Positions 1-8,948 of a DNA stretch of 64,000 nt are shown here, one piece after another. Position 1 is the first letter of the stretch. Each line of letters opens with the position of its first letter. Origin of the DNA: Carnobacterium funditum DSM 5970 (GTDB taxonomy: Bacteria > Bacillota > Bacilli > Lactobacillales > Carnobacteriaceae). The position numbers were made by a program, and so were the translations under genes. Under the pieces are notes generated by a model. That model was not told where the DNA came from and made no database searches. It worked only from the letters and a program-made list of their open reading frames with translations. The stretch is from the NCBI RefSeq assembly GCF_000744185.1, contig NZ_JQLL01000001.1, forward strand, positions 1,703,001 to 1,767,000, read 5' to 3'.

Positions 1-444
1 GAGAAATTGAATTCAAAAGCTATTTCTCGCTCAATCATTCTCTATCCAACGGTAGCATCATTTTTGCTATTTACACCATTAGTATTTTTTGCTCTTTATT
101 TAGGGGCACCAATTATCGCAGATCTTATTGTAGCGCTTGAAGGAACTGTAGTTATTCATATTTTAGAAGTTGTCGGCGGAGGGTTGGCAGCAATCGGTAT
201 CGCAACAACAGTTTATGTTATTGGACGAAAAGATTACATGGTATTCTTCTTCCTTGCATATTTCATGAGTGTTATACTACAACCACTAGAAATCACAATG
301 GTTGCGTATGCAGTCTTCGGCGTAATTTTCGCACTGATTTTTGTTAAATCTCAAAAAGCGACTAATGAGCAAGTAGCAAATAGCAGTACAGGAAGCGGAA
401 ATGCTTCTTTTGCAGACGATGAAGATTATGATGATGGATTCTAA
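1..444 (+). CDS. PTS mannose-family EIIC, C-terminal part (runs off left edge)
   Basis: This is the C-terminal half of a mannose/fructose/sorbose-family EIIC, the membrane channel subunit of a sugar phosphotransferase system. The frame is open from the first base, so the gene starts outside the window; the family is usually about 260 residues and 147 are visible. Several hydrophobic helices are seen (for example around LEVVGGGLAAIGIATTVYVIG). The tail is strongly acidic (FADDEDYDDGF), like the tail of the operon's EIIA. EIID, EIIB and EIIA follow on the same strand, which fixes the assignment. Substrate is not readable from this subunit alone; the downstream uronate enzymes suggest a uronic-acid sugar. 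Confidence 0.88.
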   Translation, partial: EKLNSKAISRSIILYPTVASFLLFTPLVFFALYLGAPIIADLIVALEGTVVIHILEVVGGGLAAIGIATTVYVIGRKDYMVFFFLAYFMSVILQPLEITMVAYAVFGVIFALIFVKSQKATNEQVANSSTGSGNASFADDEDYDDGF

Positions 445-463
445 TTCACGAGGAGGGAATAAA

Positions 464-1321
464 ATGACAGAAATATCAAAAAATAAAAGCCTTGCACCAG
501 AAGAAATTACAAGAAAAGACGTAACTAAAGCCTATCTGAGATGGCATTTTTCAAACGAAATCCCCCATTCATTTGAACGTTATTTGGCTCCATCATTACT
601 GTATGCAATGATGCCCATTTTGAAAAAATTATATAAAGATGATGATGCACTAAAAGCAGCATATAAACGTCAATTACTATTCTTCAATACCCAACTTAGT
701 TGGGGGGGCGGTGTTATCACCGGATTAATGTCTTCCATGGAACAGCAACGTGCTGAGGAAGAAAGTGAGAATAAAGAAATCTTAATGCAAGATGATTTGT
801 TATATAACACAAAGGCTGGTTTGATGGGTGCTCTAGCAGGAATTGGAGATGCAATTGACTCAGGTACGGTTCAATATATTTTTATTGCAATCGCAATTCC
901 ATGGGCTCAACAAGGAAATCCTTTAGGTGCGATATTCCCATTTGTAGCTTTTGCACTTTACCAAGTTATTTTAGGGTTATTCTTCGCACGACAATCTTTT
1001 ACAATGGGTCGCAGTGCTGCAGGATTAATGCAAAGTACAGGTATCCAAACAGCAATTGAAACTCTTTCAGTTTTAGGGCTGTTCATGATGGGGATCTTAG
1101 CTGGTAACTATGTAAAAGTCTCTTCTTCGTTATCATTTGATATTTCTGGTAAAGAGTTTATTGTTCAAGATGTCCTTGATCAAGTTATTCCAGGTATATT
1201 GCCATTAACAGTCGTAATGGGTATATATTGGTTCTATAAAAAGAAAGGGCTGAAAGTAACTCAAGCTTTGTTATGGCTAACAGGGATTTTGATTGTTTTA
1301 GCTGGTGTCGGAATCTTATAA
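464..1321 (+). CDS. PTS mannose-family EIID component
   Basis: A 285-residue EIID subunit, which pairs with EIIC to form the sugar-translocating membrane complex. The N-terminal region (ITRKDVTKAYLRWHFSNEI) and the GLMSSMEQQRAEEE and GALAGIGDAIDSGT stretches are typical of the ManZ/EIID family. Hydrophobic segments lie toward the C-terminus. I place the start at 464, behind a GAGGAGGG ribosome site, rather than at an ATG at 401 inside the EIIC gene. It follows EIIC by about 20 bases and precedes EIIB, so it is co-transcribed. Confidence 0.92.
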   Translation: MTEISKNKSLAPEEITRKDVTKAYLRWHFSNEIPHSFERYLAPSLLYAMMPILKKLYKDDDALKAAYKRQLLFFNTQLSWGGGVITGLMSSMEQQRAEEESENKEILMQDDLLYNTKAGLMGALAGIGDAIDSGTVQYIFIAIAIPWAQQGNPLGAIFPFVAFALYQVILGLFFARQSFTMGRSAAGLMQSTGIQTAIETLSVLGLFMMGILAGNYVKVSSSLSFDISGKEFIVQDVLDQVIPGILPLTVVMGIYWFYKKKGLKVTQALLWLTGILIVLAGVGIL

Positions 1322-1344
1322 TTTAGAAAAGGATGTGTCCAATA

Positions 1345-1851
1345 ATGGGGGAAGTAAATTTAGCACGTGTAGATGAACGTTTGATTCACGGACAAGTAAT
1401 GATGACATTATCACAAAAAGAGGGAATAAATTCCATTTTTGTTGTAGATGAAGTAGTTGCAAAAGATAAATTTATGCGAGAATTATATAAGAACGCTGGA
1501 GGCCGTACAGGACAAAAAACAGTTGTCATTACGCCAGAAAAAGCTGAGTTATATTGGGATGAATATAAATTTAAAGACTACAGTTGTATTTTGATTACAA
1601 AAACAATAAGCGTTATCTATGACTTAGTTAAACACGGTGTTCCGATGAAAGAATTAAATATTGGTGGAATTGCGCAAAAAGATCCGGAGAAAGATGTTTT
1701 TGTAACGAAATCTGTTTACTTAAATAAATCTGATGCTGAAAAACTGAAAGAATTAAATGAGCAGTATGGCGTGCAAGATATTTATTTCCAAGCCACACCA
1801 TCTTCATCAAAAACAAGCTTAAAAGATGTCTTAAAACAATTTGGTTTATAA
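1345..1851 (+). CDS. PTS mannose-family EIIB component
   Basis: A cytoplasmic phosphocarrier of 168 residues that takes phosphate from EIIA and gives it to the incoming sugar. It begins MGEVNLARVDERLIHGQV, the family signature, with His15 as the expected phosphorylation site. The start at 1345 is chosen over an ATG at 1333 because the AAAAGGA ribosome site at 1326-1332 is too close to 1333 and because homologous EIIB proteins begin just before this signature. It lies 23 bases after EIID. A strong hairpin follows the stop codon. Confidence 0.92.
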   Translation: MGEVNLARVDERLIHGQVMMTLSQKEGINSIFVVDEVVAKDKFMRELYKNAGGRTGQKTVVITPEKAELYWDEYKFKDYSCILITKTISVIYDLVKHGVPMKELNIGGIAQKDPEKDVFVTKSVYLNKSDAEKLKELNEQYGVQDIYFQATPSSSKTSLKDVLKQFGL

Positions 1852-1868
1852 AATAATTTTCGTCATTG

Positions 1869-1900
1869 AAGTAGGTATTGAAAAATACCTACTTTTCTCT
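1869..1900 (+). terminator. Hairpin after EIIB (terminator or processing site)
   Basis: A perfect 11-bp stem (AAGTAGGTATT / AATACCTACTT) with a GAAA tetraloop, followed by TTCTCT. The T run is short, so partial termination or mRNA stabilisation inside the operon is more likely than a full stop. Confidence 0.65.
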
Positions 1901-1937
1901 AAAGAGAAAATAGTGAATAGGATAGGCGGTAAATAAT

Positions 1938-2813
1938 ATGCAGCAAAATGAAAAATTTAAAGATTGGCTGTTTCGATATCAGTATATTTATCGTGTGCGC
2001 AACACGGAGAAGAGTAAAAGTCGATTTCTTTCAGCATTAGTGATGGATATTTCTGAAATGCGAGAAGATATACAAGTAATTGAATACAATCGGCACAAAA
2101 AATATGCTTCGAGGAACGTTTATGTTGGGGATATCGAAAAAGCAGATCAAATCATTTGCACCTATTATGACACGCCTCCTAAAAACTATGGTTCTTATGA
2201 ATTATTTAATCTAGAAGAACAGAGAAAACGAACCACTATTTTTATTTTAGTTAGCTCTATCTTGATGATTCTAGTAGGCATTATTGGTACATTTATTTAT
2301 ATGCAATATGAAGCGAGTGGACTTAACGTAACACCTTTTCGGACAGTATTTATTTTTCTTACATTCGGTATCTATTTCTTTTTATTAGGTAAGATTACAA
2401 AAGGATTGCCAAATCGAAAGACGTTGATTCGAAATACTTCGTCTGTTCTTGCTTTATTAGAAATAATTAGTGAATCAAAAGATGAAAGAACGGCCTTTGC
2501 TTTTATAGATGAAGGAAGTTTTGGAGAAGCCGGTCTAGAAGCATTATCTCATAAAAAGCAAGCAAAGATTTTTATGTTAGATAGTGTAGGATCAGATGCA
2601 CCGCTACATGTCTCAGGGAACGATTTTTCTAAGACGAAAGGAACAGAATTAAAGATTGATCATCCGTTATCGAACCAAAGTATTAACTATATCTTTAGTG
2701 CAAGAACGTTAGAAAAAGAACAAAAAACTAGTTTTTATTTGGACAAGTCGGATTTAAAACAAAAAAAATTAAATATGCAAAATTTAACAAAAGTTGTGAG
2801 ATTATTTAAGTAA
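1938..2813 (+). CDS. Membrane protein with M28-peptidase-like halves, unknown role
   Basis: A 291-residue protein encoded inside the PTS operon between EIIB and EIIA. Two central transmembrane helices (about residues 98-122 and 133-152) split two soluble parts. The first soluble part contains ADQIICTYYDTPP and the second contains AFAFIDEGSFGEAGLEAL. These look like the two core strands of M28-type zinc aminopeptidases (HxD, then a D/E-E pair before a G-x-x-GS segment), but the His and the Glu pair are not intact. If that reading is right, it is a non-catalytic relative. The family is not one I can name. Its place among PTS genes suggests a role linked to uptake of the same substrate; this is inference. 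Confidence 0.6.
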   Translation: MQQNEKFKDWLFRYQYIYRVRNTEKSKSRFLSALVMDISEMREDIQVIEYNRHKKYASRNVYVGDIEKADQIICTYYDTPPKNYGSYELFNLEEQRKRTTIFILVSSILMILVGIIGTFIYMQYEASGLNVTPFRTVFIFLTFGIYFFLLGKITKGLPNRKTLIRNTSSVLALLEIISESKDERTAFAFIDEGSFGEAGLEALSHKKQAKIFMLDSVGSDAPLHVSGNDFSKTKGTELKIDHPLSNQSINYIFSARTLEKEQKTSFYLDKSDLKQKKLNMQNLTKVVRLFK

Positions 2814-2818
2814 GTAGT

Positions 2819-2855
2819 CATTAGACGACTTAGTATAGTCGTCTAATGTATAAAA
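2819..2855 (+). terminator. Hairpin between membrane protein and EIIA genes
   Basis: A perfect 11-bp inverted repeat, CATTAGACGAC (2819-2829) and GTCGTCTAATG (2838-2848), with an 8-base loop. It is followed by TATAAAAAAT rather than a T run, so it may act as an RNA processing or stability element rather than a terminator on this strand. Confidence 0.5.
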
Positions 2856-2904
2856 AATAACCTATTTTCTTAAACAATATTCTACAATATAAGGAGGATT
2901 ATCA

Positions 2905-3351
2905 ATGCTAGGAATTGTCATTGCAACACACGGTAAATTAAGTGATGGACTGAAAGATTCAGCAGAAGTGATCATGGGTGAAACGAATAATATTGAAACT
3001 GTGAACTTGAATGCAGGAGATGACGTGCAGGGTTTAGGTGCAAAAATTAAAGTAGCCATTCATGAAGTTGATAAGGGCGAAGGTGTCATCGTGTTAGTAG
3101 ATCTAGTGAGTGCTAGCCCATATAATCAAGCAGTTATTGTAACAAATGCTTTGGATAAAGAACTGCAAGAGTCGATTTACATTATTGGTGGGGCTAATCT
3201 ACCAATGTTACTAGAAACAATTAACCATCAAATTTTATCAACACCAGTGGAAAAAATTGCTGAAGCTGTAATCAAACAAGGGACGGATAGTCTCAATGTT
3301 TGGCACATATCAATGGTAAATGATGAAGACCAAGATGACGATGATTTTTAA
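2905..3351 (+). CDS. PTS mannose-family EIIA component
   Basis: A 148-residue cytoplasmic EIIA that receives phosphate from HPr. The start [19 protein letters not shown] is the family signature, with His9 the expected phosphorylated residue. [16 protein letters not shown] is also typical of the fold. The gene has a good AAGGAGG site. The protein ends in an acidic tail (DEDQDDDDF) resembling the EIIC tail; this is unusual for the family and might assist docking between subunits. Confidence 0.92.
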   Translation: MLGIVIATHGKLSDGLKDSAEVIMGETNNIETVNLNAGDDVQGLGAKIKVAIHEVDKGEGVIVLVDLVSASPYNQAVIVTNALDKELQESIYIIGGANLPMLLETINHQILSTPVEKIAEAVIKQGTDSLNVWHISMVNDEDQDDDDF

Positions 3352-3366
3352 TGGAAGGAGAGAGAT

Positions 3367-4440
3367 ATGATGAAATGGGGATTTAGATGGTATGGCGAAG
3401 AGGGGGACACAATCCCACTAGAGAATGTCCAACAAATACCAGGAATAAATGGGATTGTAGGCACGCTGTTGAACAAACTACCCGGAGACGTGTGGGAAGT
3501 TTCTGAAATTCAAGAGTTAAAAAAATCCGTTGAAAAGAAAAATTTAGAATTTTTAGGGATTGAAAGTGTAGCAGTTCATGATGCAATAAAAGCAGGTACA
3601 CCTGACCGAGATAAATATATTGATAATTATATTCAAACAATTAAGAACTTATCTGAATGCGGTGTTCAGATGATTTGCTATAGCTTTAAGCCAATTTTCG
3701 GTTGGGCTAAAACAGATTTATTTTATGAGAACAGCGATGGCAGTTTCTCACTTGTTTATGATCAAGCTGTCGTGGACAACATGGAAGCGAGTGATATGTT
3801 TAAACTGATTCATAGCCAATCAAAAGGATTTAGCTTGCCTGGTTGGGAAGAAGAGCGCTTAAATAAATTCGGCAGTTTGGTAGAAATGTATGAAGGCGTA
3901 ACGGAAGAAATATTATTTGATAATTTAACCTATTTCTTGCAAAAAATAATTCCAGTATGTGAAGAAATGGATGTCAAGATGGCCATTCACCCGGATGATC
4001 CACCCTTTGAAATATTTGGGTTCCCTCGCATTACGAAGGATTTAAAAGATCTGAAAAAAATCCTTAGTATTGTAGACTCTCCATATAATGGAATCACTAT
4101 GTGTACAGGTTCCCTTGGAGCAAATCCAGCAAATGATTTGGTTGAGATTATTCATGAAGTTGGAGATAGAATTAATTTTGTACATTTCCGTAATGTTAAA
4201 TTTTTAGGTGAACGTCACTTCAAAGAATCAGCACATTTAAGTACTGAAGGATCATTGGATATGTATGCTATTATGAAAGCTTTAATAGATGTTGGTTTTG
4301 ACGGAGTTATTCGTCCAGATCATGGCCGTACCATTTGGGGCGAAGTCGCAATGCCCGGATATGGATTGGGTGATCGTGCAATGGGTATTACGTATCTGCA
4401 AGGATTGCATGAAGCAATTATGAAAGCAGAAAAAAAGTGA
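3367..4440 (+). CDS. uxuA: Mannonate dehydratase
   Basis: A 357-residue cytoplasmic enzyme that dehydrates D-mannonate to 2-keto-3-deoxy-gluconate in glucuronate breakdown. The N-terminus (MKWGFRWYGEEGDTIPL), the metal-site region MAIHPDDPPFEIFGFPRI and the C-terminal GVIRPDHGR segment are diagnostic of UxuA. Length is normal. It begins 15 bases after EIIA and is followed by KDPG aldolase, so the operon converts an imported uronate toward pyruvate and glyceraldehyde 3-phosphate. A fructuronate reductase and KDG kinase are not in the window and would have to lie upstream or elsewhere. Confidence 0.94.
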   Translation: MMKWGFRWYGEEGDTIPLENVQQIPGINGIVGTLLNKLPGDVWEVSEIQELKKSVEKKNLEFLGIESVAVHDAIKAGTPDRDKYIDNYIQTIKNLSECGVQMICYSFKPIFGWAKTDLFYENSDGSFSLVYDQAVVDNMEASDMFKLIHSQSKGFSLPGWEEERLNKFGSLVEMYEGVTEEILFDNLTYFLQKIIPVCEEMDVKMAIHPDDPPFEIFGFPRITKDLKDLKKILSIVDSPYNGITMCTGSLGANPANDLVEIIHEVGDRINFVHFRNVKFLGERHFKESAHLSTEGSLDMYAIMKALIDVGFDGVIRPDHGRTIWGEVAMPGYGLGDRAMGITYLQGLHEAIMKAEKK

Positions 4441-4472
4441 GTTTTATTTATACTAGAAAGTGAGAGATTATT

Positions 4473-5114
4473 ATGTTAGCAAATATGGAACACGAAATTT
4501 ATCGGAAAATCGAAAAAATCAAATTGTTACCTCTTTATACTGCAACGGATCTTGCTTATTTAGATCGTTTAGAAGAGATTTTAGTTAGAAATGATGTACA
4601 GTTTATTGAAGTGACATTTCGAAGTAGTTTGGCAATAGACGCTATCAAGAAATTATCTCAGTCTGGCGAGCTAATTGTTGGCGCAGGAACGGTAAGAACA
4701 TTAAGCGAAGCAAAAAGTGCTATTGAAAATGGTGCAAAGTTTATTGTTTCACCGGCAATCGTTCCGGACGTAATTGAGTACTGTATCGAGCGCGATATTC
4801 CGGTATTTCCTGGAACAGCAACACCAGGAGATATTCAGCGTGCTATGGAATACGGCATCAAAGTGGTGAAATTTTTCCCTGCAGATATTTATGGAGGATT
4901 AAAAGCAATTAACGCATTGAGTGGTCCTTTCTACGATGTTAAGTTCTTGCCAACTGGTGGGATCAACCAAGAAAACTTTATGGAATATGTTCAAAATGAC
5001 CATATAGTAGCAGTTGGAGGTTCTTTTATCATTTCTGAATCTGCAATCAAAAAAGATGATGGTAAAACAGCTGATAAAATTCTAAAAACATTGGTGGATA
5101 AAATTAAATCTTAG
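4473..5114 (+). CDS. eda: 2-keto-3-deoxy-6-phosphogluconate (KDPG/KHG) aldolase
   Basis: A 213-residue class I aldolase that cleaves KDPG to pyruvate and glyceraldehyde 3-phosphate. Conserved blocks are visible in order: FIEVTFRS, VGAGTVRT, FIVSPAIVPDV, FPGTATPGDIQRAMEYG and VVKFFPADIYGG, the last with the Schiff-base lysine (VKFFPA), then LPTGGI. It follows uxuA by about 30 bases and is the last enzyme of the uronate branch before a strong terminator. Confidence 0.93.
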   Translation: MLANMEHEIYRKIEKIKLLPLYTATDLAYLDRLEEILVRNDVQFIEVTFRSSLAIDAIKKLSQSGELIVGAGTVRTLSEAKSAIENGAKFIVSPAIVPDVIEYCIERDIPVFPGTATPGDIQRAMEYGIKVVKFFPADIYGGLKAINALSGPFYDVKFLPTGGINQENFMEYVQNDHIVAVGGSFIISESAIKKDDGKTADKILKTLVDKIKS

Positions 5115-5184
5115 AAAGTATCTGATGAATAGAGTGAGCATTTTCTATTTAGAAATAGAGAATGTTGAAATATTTTTTGAAATT

Positions 5185-5226
5185 AGTAGTGTAATAGCAC
5201 ATAAGTGTTGTTACACTACTTTTTTG
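5185..5226 (+). terminator. Rho-independent terminator of the uronate PTS operon
   Basis: A 10-bp perfect outer stem (AGTAGTGTAA at 5185-5194, TTACACTACT at 5211-5220) is followed directly by a T run. It separates the aldolase gene from the HAD gene. Confidence 0.88.
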
Positions 5227-5325
5227 AATTTACCCTAAGTTTAATTGAATACTAACTTTCATTGTTTAAAATTGAATGAGTTAGAATCAACTAAAGGAAA
5301 TAAAAATAAGGAAGAAGGTGTTTAT

Positions 5326-6039
5326 ATGGATAAAATTAAATTGTTTATTTTTGATATGGATGGTTTGATGTTTGATACAGGTCGTTTGGCATATCGAGCC
5401 TACCTCAAATCGGCAAAAAAACATGATTATGAAGTCACCCATAATGTATATTATTACTTAACAGGACGGACAGAGAAGGACATTCGTCAGTGTATGGAAG
5501 AACTGTATGGTGCTGACGTTCCTTACAATGAGTGGCGTGATTCAATTAATGAGTTCAAAGATGAAATTTTAGAACATGAAAAGCGTGTATATAAGAAAAC
5601 AGGTTTGGTGGAACTGTTACAATTTGCCAAAAATCATGGCATTAAGGTTGCTATTGCTTCATCAACACATCGAGAAAAAGTACGTTATTACCTAGAAATT
5701 GAAGGTGTTTCTGAATGCTTTGACATAATTGTGGCGGGAGATGAGATCACCAATAGTAAACCAGATGCTGAAATTTTTTTAACTGCATGCGAAAAAGCCG
5801 GGATTGCTCCTAATCATGCGGTTGTATTCGAAGATTCCGCAGCTGGTATCGAAGCTGCTCGACGTGCGGAGATAACTTCATTTTTGGTTGAGGATGATAT
5901 TACTTATCTTCCCACTAGAAAAGGTCGTTACGCGTTACAAAAAAATTTGTCTCACTTAAAAGCAGAACCGACACCTGCCGATTATCAATTTCTTAATCTC
6001 TTGGAGGTTAGAAATTATTTGGCAAAAAAACAAGTATAG
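5326..6039 (+). CDS. HAD-family phosphatase/beta-phosphoglucomutase-like protein
   Basis: A 237-residue HAD-superfamily hydrolase. Motif I is FDMDGLMFDT near the N-terminus, motif II is VAIASSTHR, and motif III-IV is NSKPDAEIFLTACEKAG...VVFEDSAAGIEAA. This is the subfamily of beta-phosphoglucomutase and sugar-phosphate phosphatases. The start at 5326 is set by the GAAGAAGG ribosome site; an upstream in-frame ATG at 5245 has none. It is transcribed from its own region after the terminator. Substrate unknown. Confidence 0.85.
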   Translation: MDKIKLFIFDMDGLMFDTGRLAYRAYLKSAKKHDYEVTHNVYYYLTGRTEKDIRQCMEELYGADVPYNEWRDSINEFKDEILEHEKRVYKKTGLVELLQFAKNHGIKVAIASSTHREKVRYYLEIEGVSECFDIIVAGDEITNSKPDAEIFLTACEKAGIAPNHAVVFEDSAAGIEAARRAEITSFLVEDDITYLPTRKGRYALQKNLSHLKAEPTPADYQFLNLLEVRNYLAKKQV

Positions 6040-6099
6040 CTATCATGTGAAAAAAATTGAGTTTAGATTTTAAGAAAGCTCATAAATCTTTAGATTTCG

Positions 6100-7159
6100 T
6101 GGATTGTAAGATTAAGCTATACAAATAAAAAAGCCATTCGTGATACACTCTAATTGTATTTCCAACCATAGAAAACAAAGGAGTGATCACAAATGACCTA
6201 TACCCATATTACCATGGATGAACTAGTGATGATAGAATCTTATTACCATCAAGGTATTCCTGTTGCTAAAATAGCTACTTATTTAAATCGTACTCGAACA
6301 CCGATTAATCATGTTATCAAGTTTTTCAGAACAGGCCATACAGCTTTCGAGTATTACCTGCGGTATAAGGCTAACAAGAAACAGTGTGGACGGAAAAAAG
6401 TTGTTTTACCACAAGAGCAACAGCTTTATATCAAAGGAAAAATAGCTGAAGGCTGGACACCTGATGTCATTATTGGCCGTAAAGAAATGACAATAGACTG
6501 TTCCGTACGAACGCTTTATCGACAGTTCAAAGAAAAAATATTCGATGAAGCTACCCTCCCTATGAAAGGTAAAAGGAAGCCGAATGGACATCAAGAACGT
6601 AGGGGTAGACAAGCCTACAAACGAAATATCTCTGAAAGAATCATAGATTATCCAACGTTTAAAGAAGAATTTGGGCATATCGAAGGAGATACCATAGTAG
6701 GTGTTCGCCATAAAAGTGCTGTCATTACTTTAGTAGAGATTTTGTCGAAAGCTATCATTACTTTAAAGCCCAAAGGGCGTAAAGCATGCGACATTGAGAC
6801 TGCCATGAACCAATGGTTTCAATCCATTCCAAAAAATCTATTCAAATCAGTCACTTTTGATTGTGGAAAAGAGTTCTCTAACTGGAAATCTTTGTGTAAC
6901 CAGCATGATGTTGCTATCTACTTCGCTGACCCTGGGACGCCGTCACAACGAGCTTTAAATGAGAATTCTAATGGTCTCCTGCGAAAAGATGGGTTACCAA
7001 AAGAAATGGATTTCAACGAAGTTGACCAGGCTTTCGTATCCTCTATTGCACATAAACGGAATAAAATTCCGAGAAAGTCACTAAATTACCAAACACCGTT
7101 GGAAGTCTTTATGAGTTACATGGATGAAGATACTTTGTATAGCTTAATTTGACAAATCA
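6100..7159 (+). mobile_element. IS30-family insertion sequence, copy 1 (intact)
   Basis: A 1,060-bp element with imperfect terminal inverted repeats: TGGATTGTAAGATTAAGCTA at the left and the complement of TGATTTGTCAAATTAAGCTA at the right (16 of 20 match). It holds one intact transposase gene. Two more copies lie at 9531-10589 (inverted) and 61485-62543. Ends were set by where the three copies stop resembling each other; a short target duplication is not evident. Confidence 0.9.
6193..7152 (+). CDS. IS30-family transposase
   Basis: A 319-residue transposase. It has an N-terminal helix-turn-helix region (MDELVMIESYYHQGIPVAKI...LNRTRTPINHVI) and a second, central DNA-binding region. The DDE catalytic domain begins near FGHIEGDTIVG (first Asp), continues with FDCGKEFSNW (second Asp) and ends with NENSNGLLRKDGLPKE (Glu). 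Full length and uninterrupted. An AAAGGAGTGATC ribosome site precedes the ATG. Confidence 0.95.
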   Translation: MTYTHITMDELVMIESYYHQGIPVAKIATYLNRTRTPINHVIKFFRTGHTAFEYYLRYKANKKQCGRKKVVLPQEQQLYIKGKIAEGWTPDVIIGRKEMTIDCSVRTLYRQFKEKIFDEATLPMKGKRKPNGHQERRGRQAYKRNISERIIDYPTFKEEFGHIEGDTIVGVRHKSAVITLVEILSKAIITLKPKGRKACDIETAMNQWFQSIPKNLFKSVTFDCGKEFSNWKSLCNQHDVAIYFADPGTPSQRALNENSNGLLRKDGLPKEMDFNEVDQAFVSSIAHKRNKIPRKSLNYQTPLEVFMSYMDEDTLYSLI

Positions 7160-7768
7160 GATTTATTAAAATATTAATTTTACAAATTAGATTAGTACTT
7201 GAATCATTTCTAGTATTCTTTACGGAATCTTTTTGAGCACTATTGAAGAAATTGGCTTTTAGACTGTAAACTCATAAAAGGTATCTTTAATCTTTTTTTC
7301 TTCTGTACTCTGCCTCTGATTTGGGGGTAGTTAACTTATTGTATCGTATTTACGAAAATGGATAAGTATGGGCTATTTTGTCCATCTGAAGAGGTACAGT
7401 ACTGAAATGATTCATCAAATAGTGAAAACGCGAAATCAGGATTAATACTGACATTAAGCCTATCCCAGTATCGCGAAAGAGAATAGTATCGTAAATCTAA
7501 TAAATTTTTTTTTCAGACATCTAAAATGCGCAGAGAAATCAAAAAGAAAGTAACGTCAAAATAAAATTTTGGCGGGTTTTTAGAAAAATTACAAATTATT
7601 CAGGTATTAAAATGGATTGCCTTATCGGGTAGTCTTTTTTTGATGGAACTATACACCAAAAGAAACTTTATGCCAATCCTTTTTTATCAGAATATTTTAA
7701 AAAGGTCAGTGTCGCACAAATTCTGCCGTTGCTAAAGATTTTATTTCCAGAAAATAGAAATGTTCAGA
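7160..7768. other. Non-coding stretch between IS30 copy 1 and the exporter gene
   Basis: About 600 bases without a convincing gene. A degenerate open stretch in the forward frame near 7610-7730 (reading KWIALSGSLFLMELYTKRNF) could be a gene remnant, but I do not recognise it. Confidence 0.4.
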
Positions 7769-7808
7769 CAAAAAAAGAGCCACTCTTCGTCCAAATGAAG
7801 GTGGTTTT
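7769..7808 (-). terminator. Terminator of the ArAE-type exporter gene
   Basis: On the minus strand, AACCACCTTC pairs with GAAGAGTGGCT around an 8-base loop and runs straight into a T run. It sits about 100 bases after the stop of the minus-strand gene that ends at 7913. Confidence 0.7.
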
Positions 7809-7912
7809 CTAGAGAGAGTCCTACTGTAAAATCATTGAAAATACAACAAATAAAATGGAGATAACTGCAGTTTTTCAAATCAGTGTGATGGCTAAAAAAA
7901 TCTATATTCTGA

Positions 7913-8875
7913 TTAGTCAATTTTTTGCTGTTCAAAAAATTCTTTTTTGATTTGGATAAACCTTGTAAAATCATTTAAAAGAATAAATAAAGTTGCACGA
8001 TTCTCAAACTCTGCTCGTGTTTTAGGTAAATCGCTATTTCTAAAATCATTTAACATGGATTTAATATCTATGGTTAAGTCTACTACTGGGTTGCTCTCAT
8101 GCAACTGGTCGGCTGTTTGGTGAAATAAGTGTGCTAAAACCAAATTTTGCTTTGTTGGTAAAGAACAGACACTTAAATCTATCGACATTTCTGCTAGGAC
8201 TTTAACCTGTTGCTGGCGCATATCAAAGTATTGAATCATATAGTCCTCATTTTGGCTGAACAACTGGTTATTGTACTCTGTATAAGCTGTTTTTTCTGCT
8301 TTTTTCAAATCCTTATAAAGCTCTTTTAATAAAATTTCTACTTTTTGATTTGTATAACCTTCTCTTAGTATTAAATCAAAACCGATTAAAACTTGCTTCA
8401 TTTTCTCTTCGATTTCATCTCTACACTTTATTAATTGTGTTTCTTTTGAAGGCATATATAAATTAAATAAAATAGCGATTCCTGCCCCGATAACCATTAA
8501 CAACAATTCATTTGTAAGCCATCCAATAGAGGTGCTTTTTTCCAACAATAAATGAGAAACAAGAACTGAACATGGAGCTATACCAGCTTCTACGTTTAAT
8601 TTATAGGCTAAAGGAATATAAATTAGGAGATACAGTCCAAATACAAGTGTGCTAAATCCAACTAATTGAAAAAGGATGGTGGCTACACCTAATGCTAGAA
8701 TCGTGGATCCCACTCTTTGAAGAGCAGTGTTAACGGATGACTTTTTTGTATCTAAGACACTTAAGATGGCTATAATTCCTGCTGAGACACTATATTCTAG
8801 TTGAAAGGCTTGAGCTAGTAAAATAGCAATAGTTGTTGCGAAGGCTATTTTTATTGCTCGTAAAGAGACCGTCAT
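7913..8875 (-). CDS. Aromatic-acid-exporter (ArAE/FUSC) family membrane protein
   Basis: A 320-residue membrane protein. About six transmembrane helices occupy residues 1-145 (LRAIKIAFATTIAILLAQAF, SAGIIAILSVLDTKKSSVNTALQRVGSTI) and a soluble, largely helical C-terminal half follows. This matches the Firmicute ArAE_1 (DUF939) family, related to aromatic acid exporters. The ATG at 8875 has an AAAGGAGTG site. It lies within the segment bounded by two inverted IS30 copies, next to a toxin-antitoxin pair. Substrate unknown. Confidence 0.85.
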   Translation of the reverse strand: MTVSLRAIKIAFATTIAILLAQAFQLEYSVSAGIIAILSVLDTKKSSVNTALQRVGSTILALGVATILFQLVGFSTLVFGLYLLIYIPLAYKLNVEAGIAPCSVLVSHLLLEKSTSIGWLTNELLLMVIGAGIAILFNLYMPSKETQLIKCRDEIEEKMKQVLIGFDLILREGYTNQKVEILLKELYKDLKKAEKTAYTEYNNQLFSQNEDYMIQYFDMRQQQVKVLAEMSIDLSVCSLPTKQNLVLAHLFHQTADQLHESNPVVDLTIDIKSMLNDFRNSDLPKTRAEFENRATLFILLNDFTRFIQIKKEFFEQQKID

Positions 8876-8948
8876 GCTAACACTCCTTTAATCTGAAATC
8901 TGTTTTTGTATTACCCAACCTATTTAACACGGTTCTGCATACACTAAT

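Noticed and set aside
5245-5325. Longer HAD protein from ATG 5245
   Set aside because: No ribosome site, and the extension is not conserved-looking; the ATG at 5326 has GAAGAAGG and directly precedes motif I.
7741-7974. Minus-strand 77-codon frame downstream of the ArAE exporter
   Set aside because: It overlaps the exporter end in another frame and runs through the terminator; no independent evidence.
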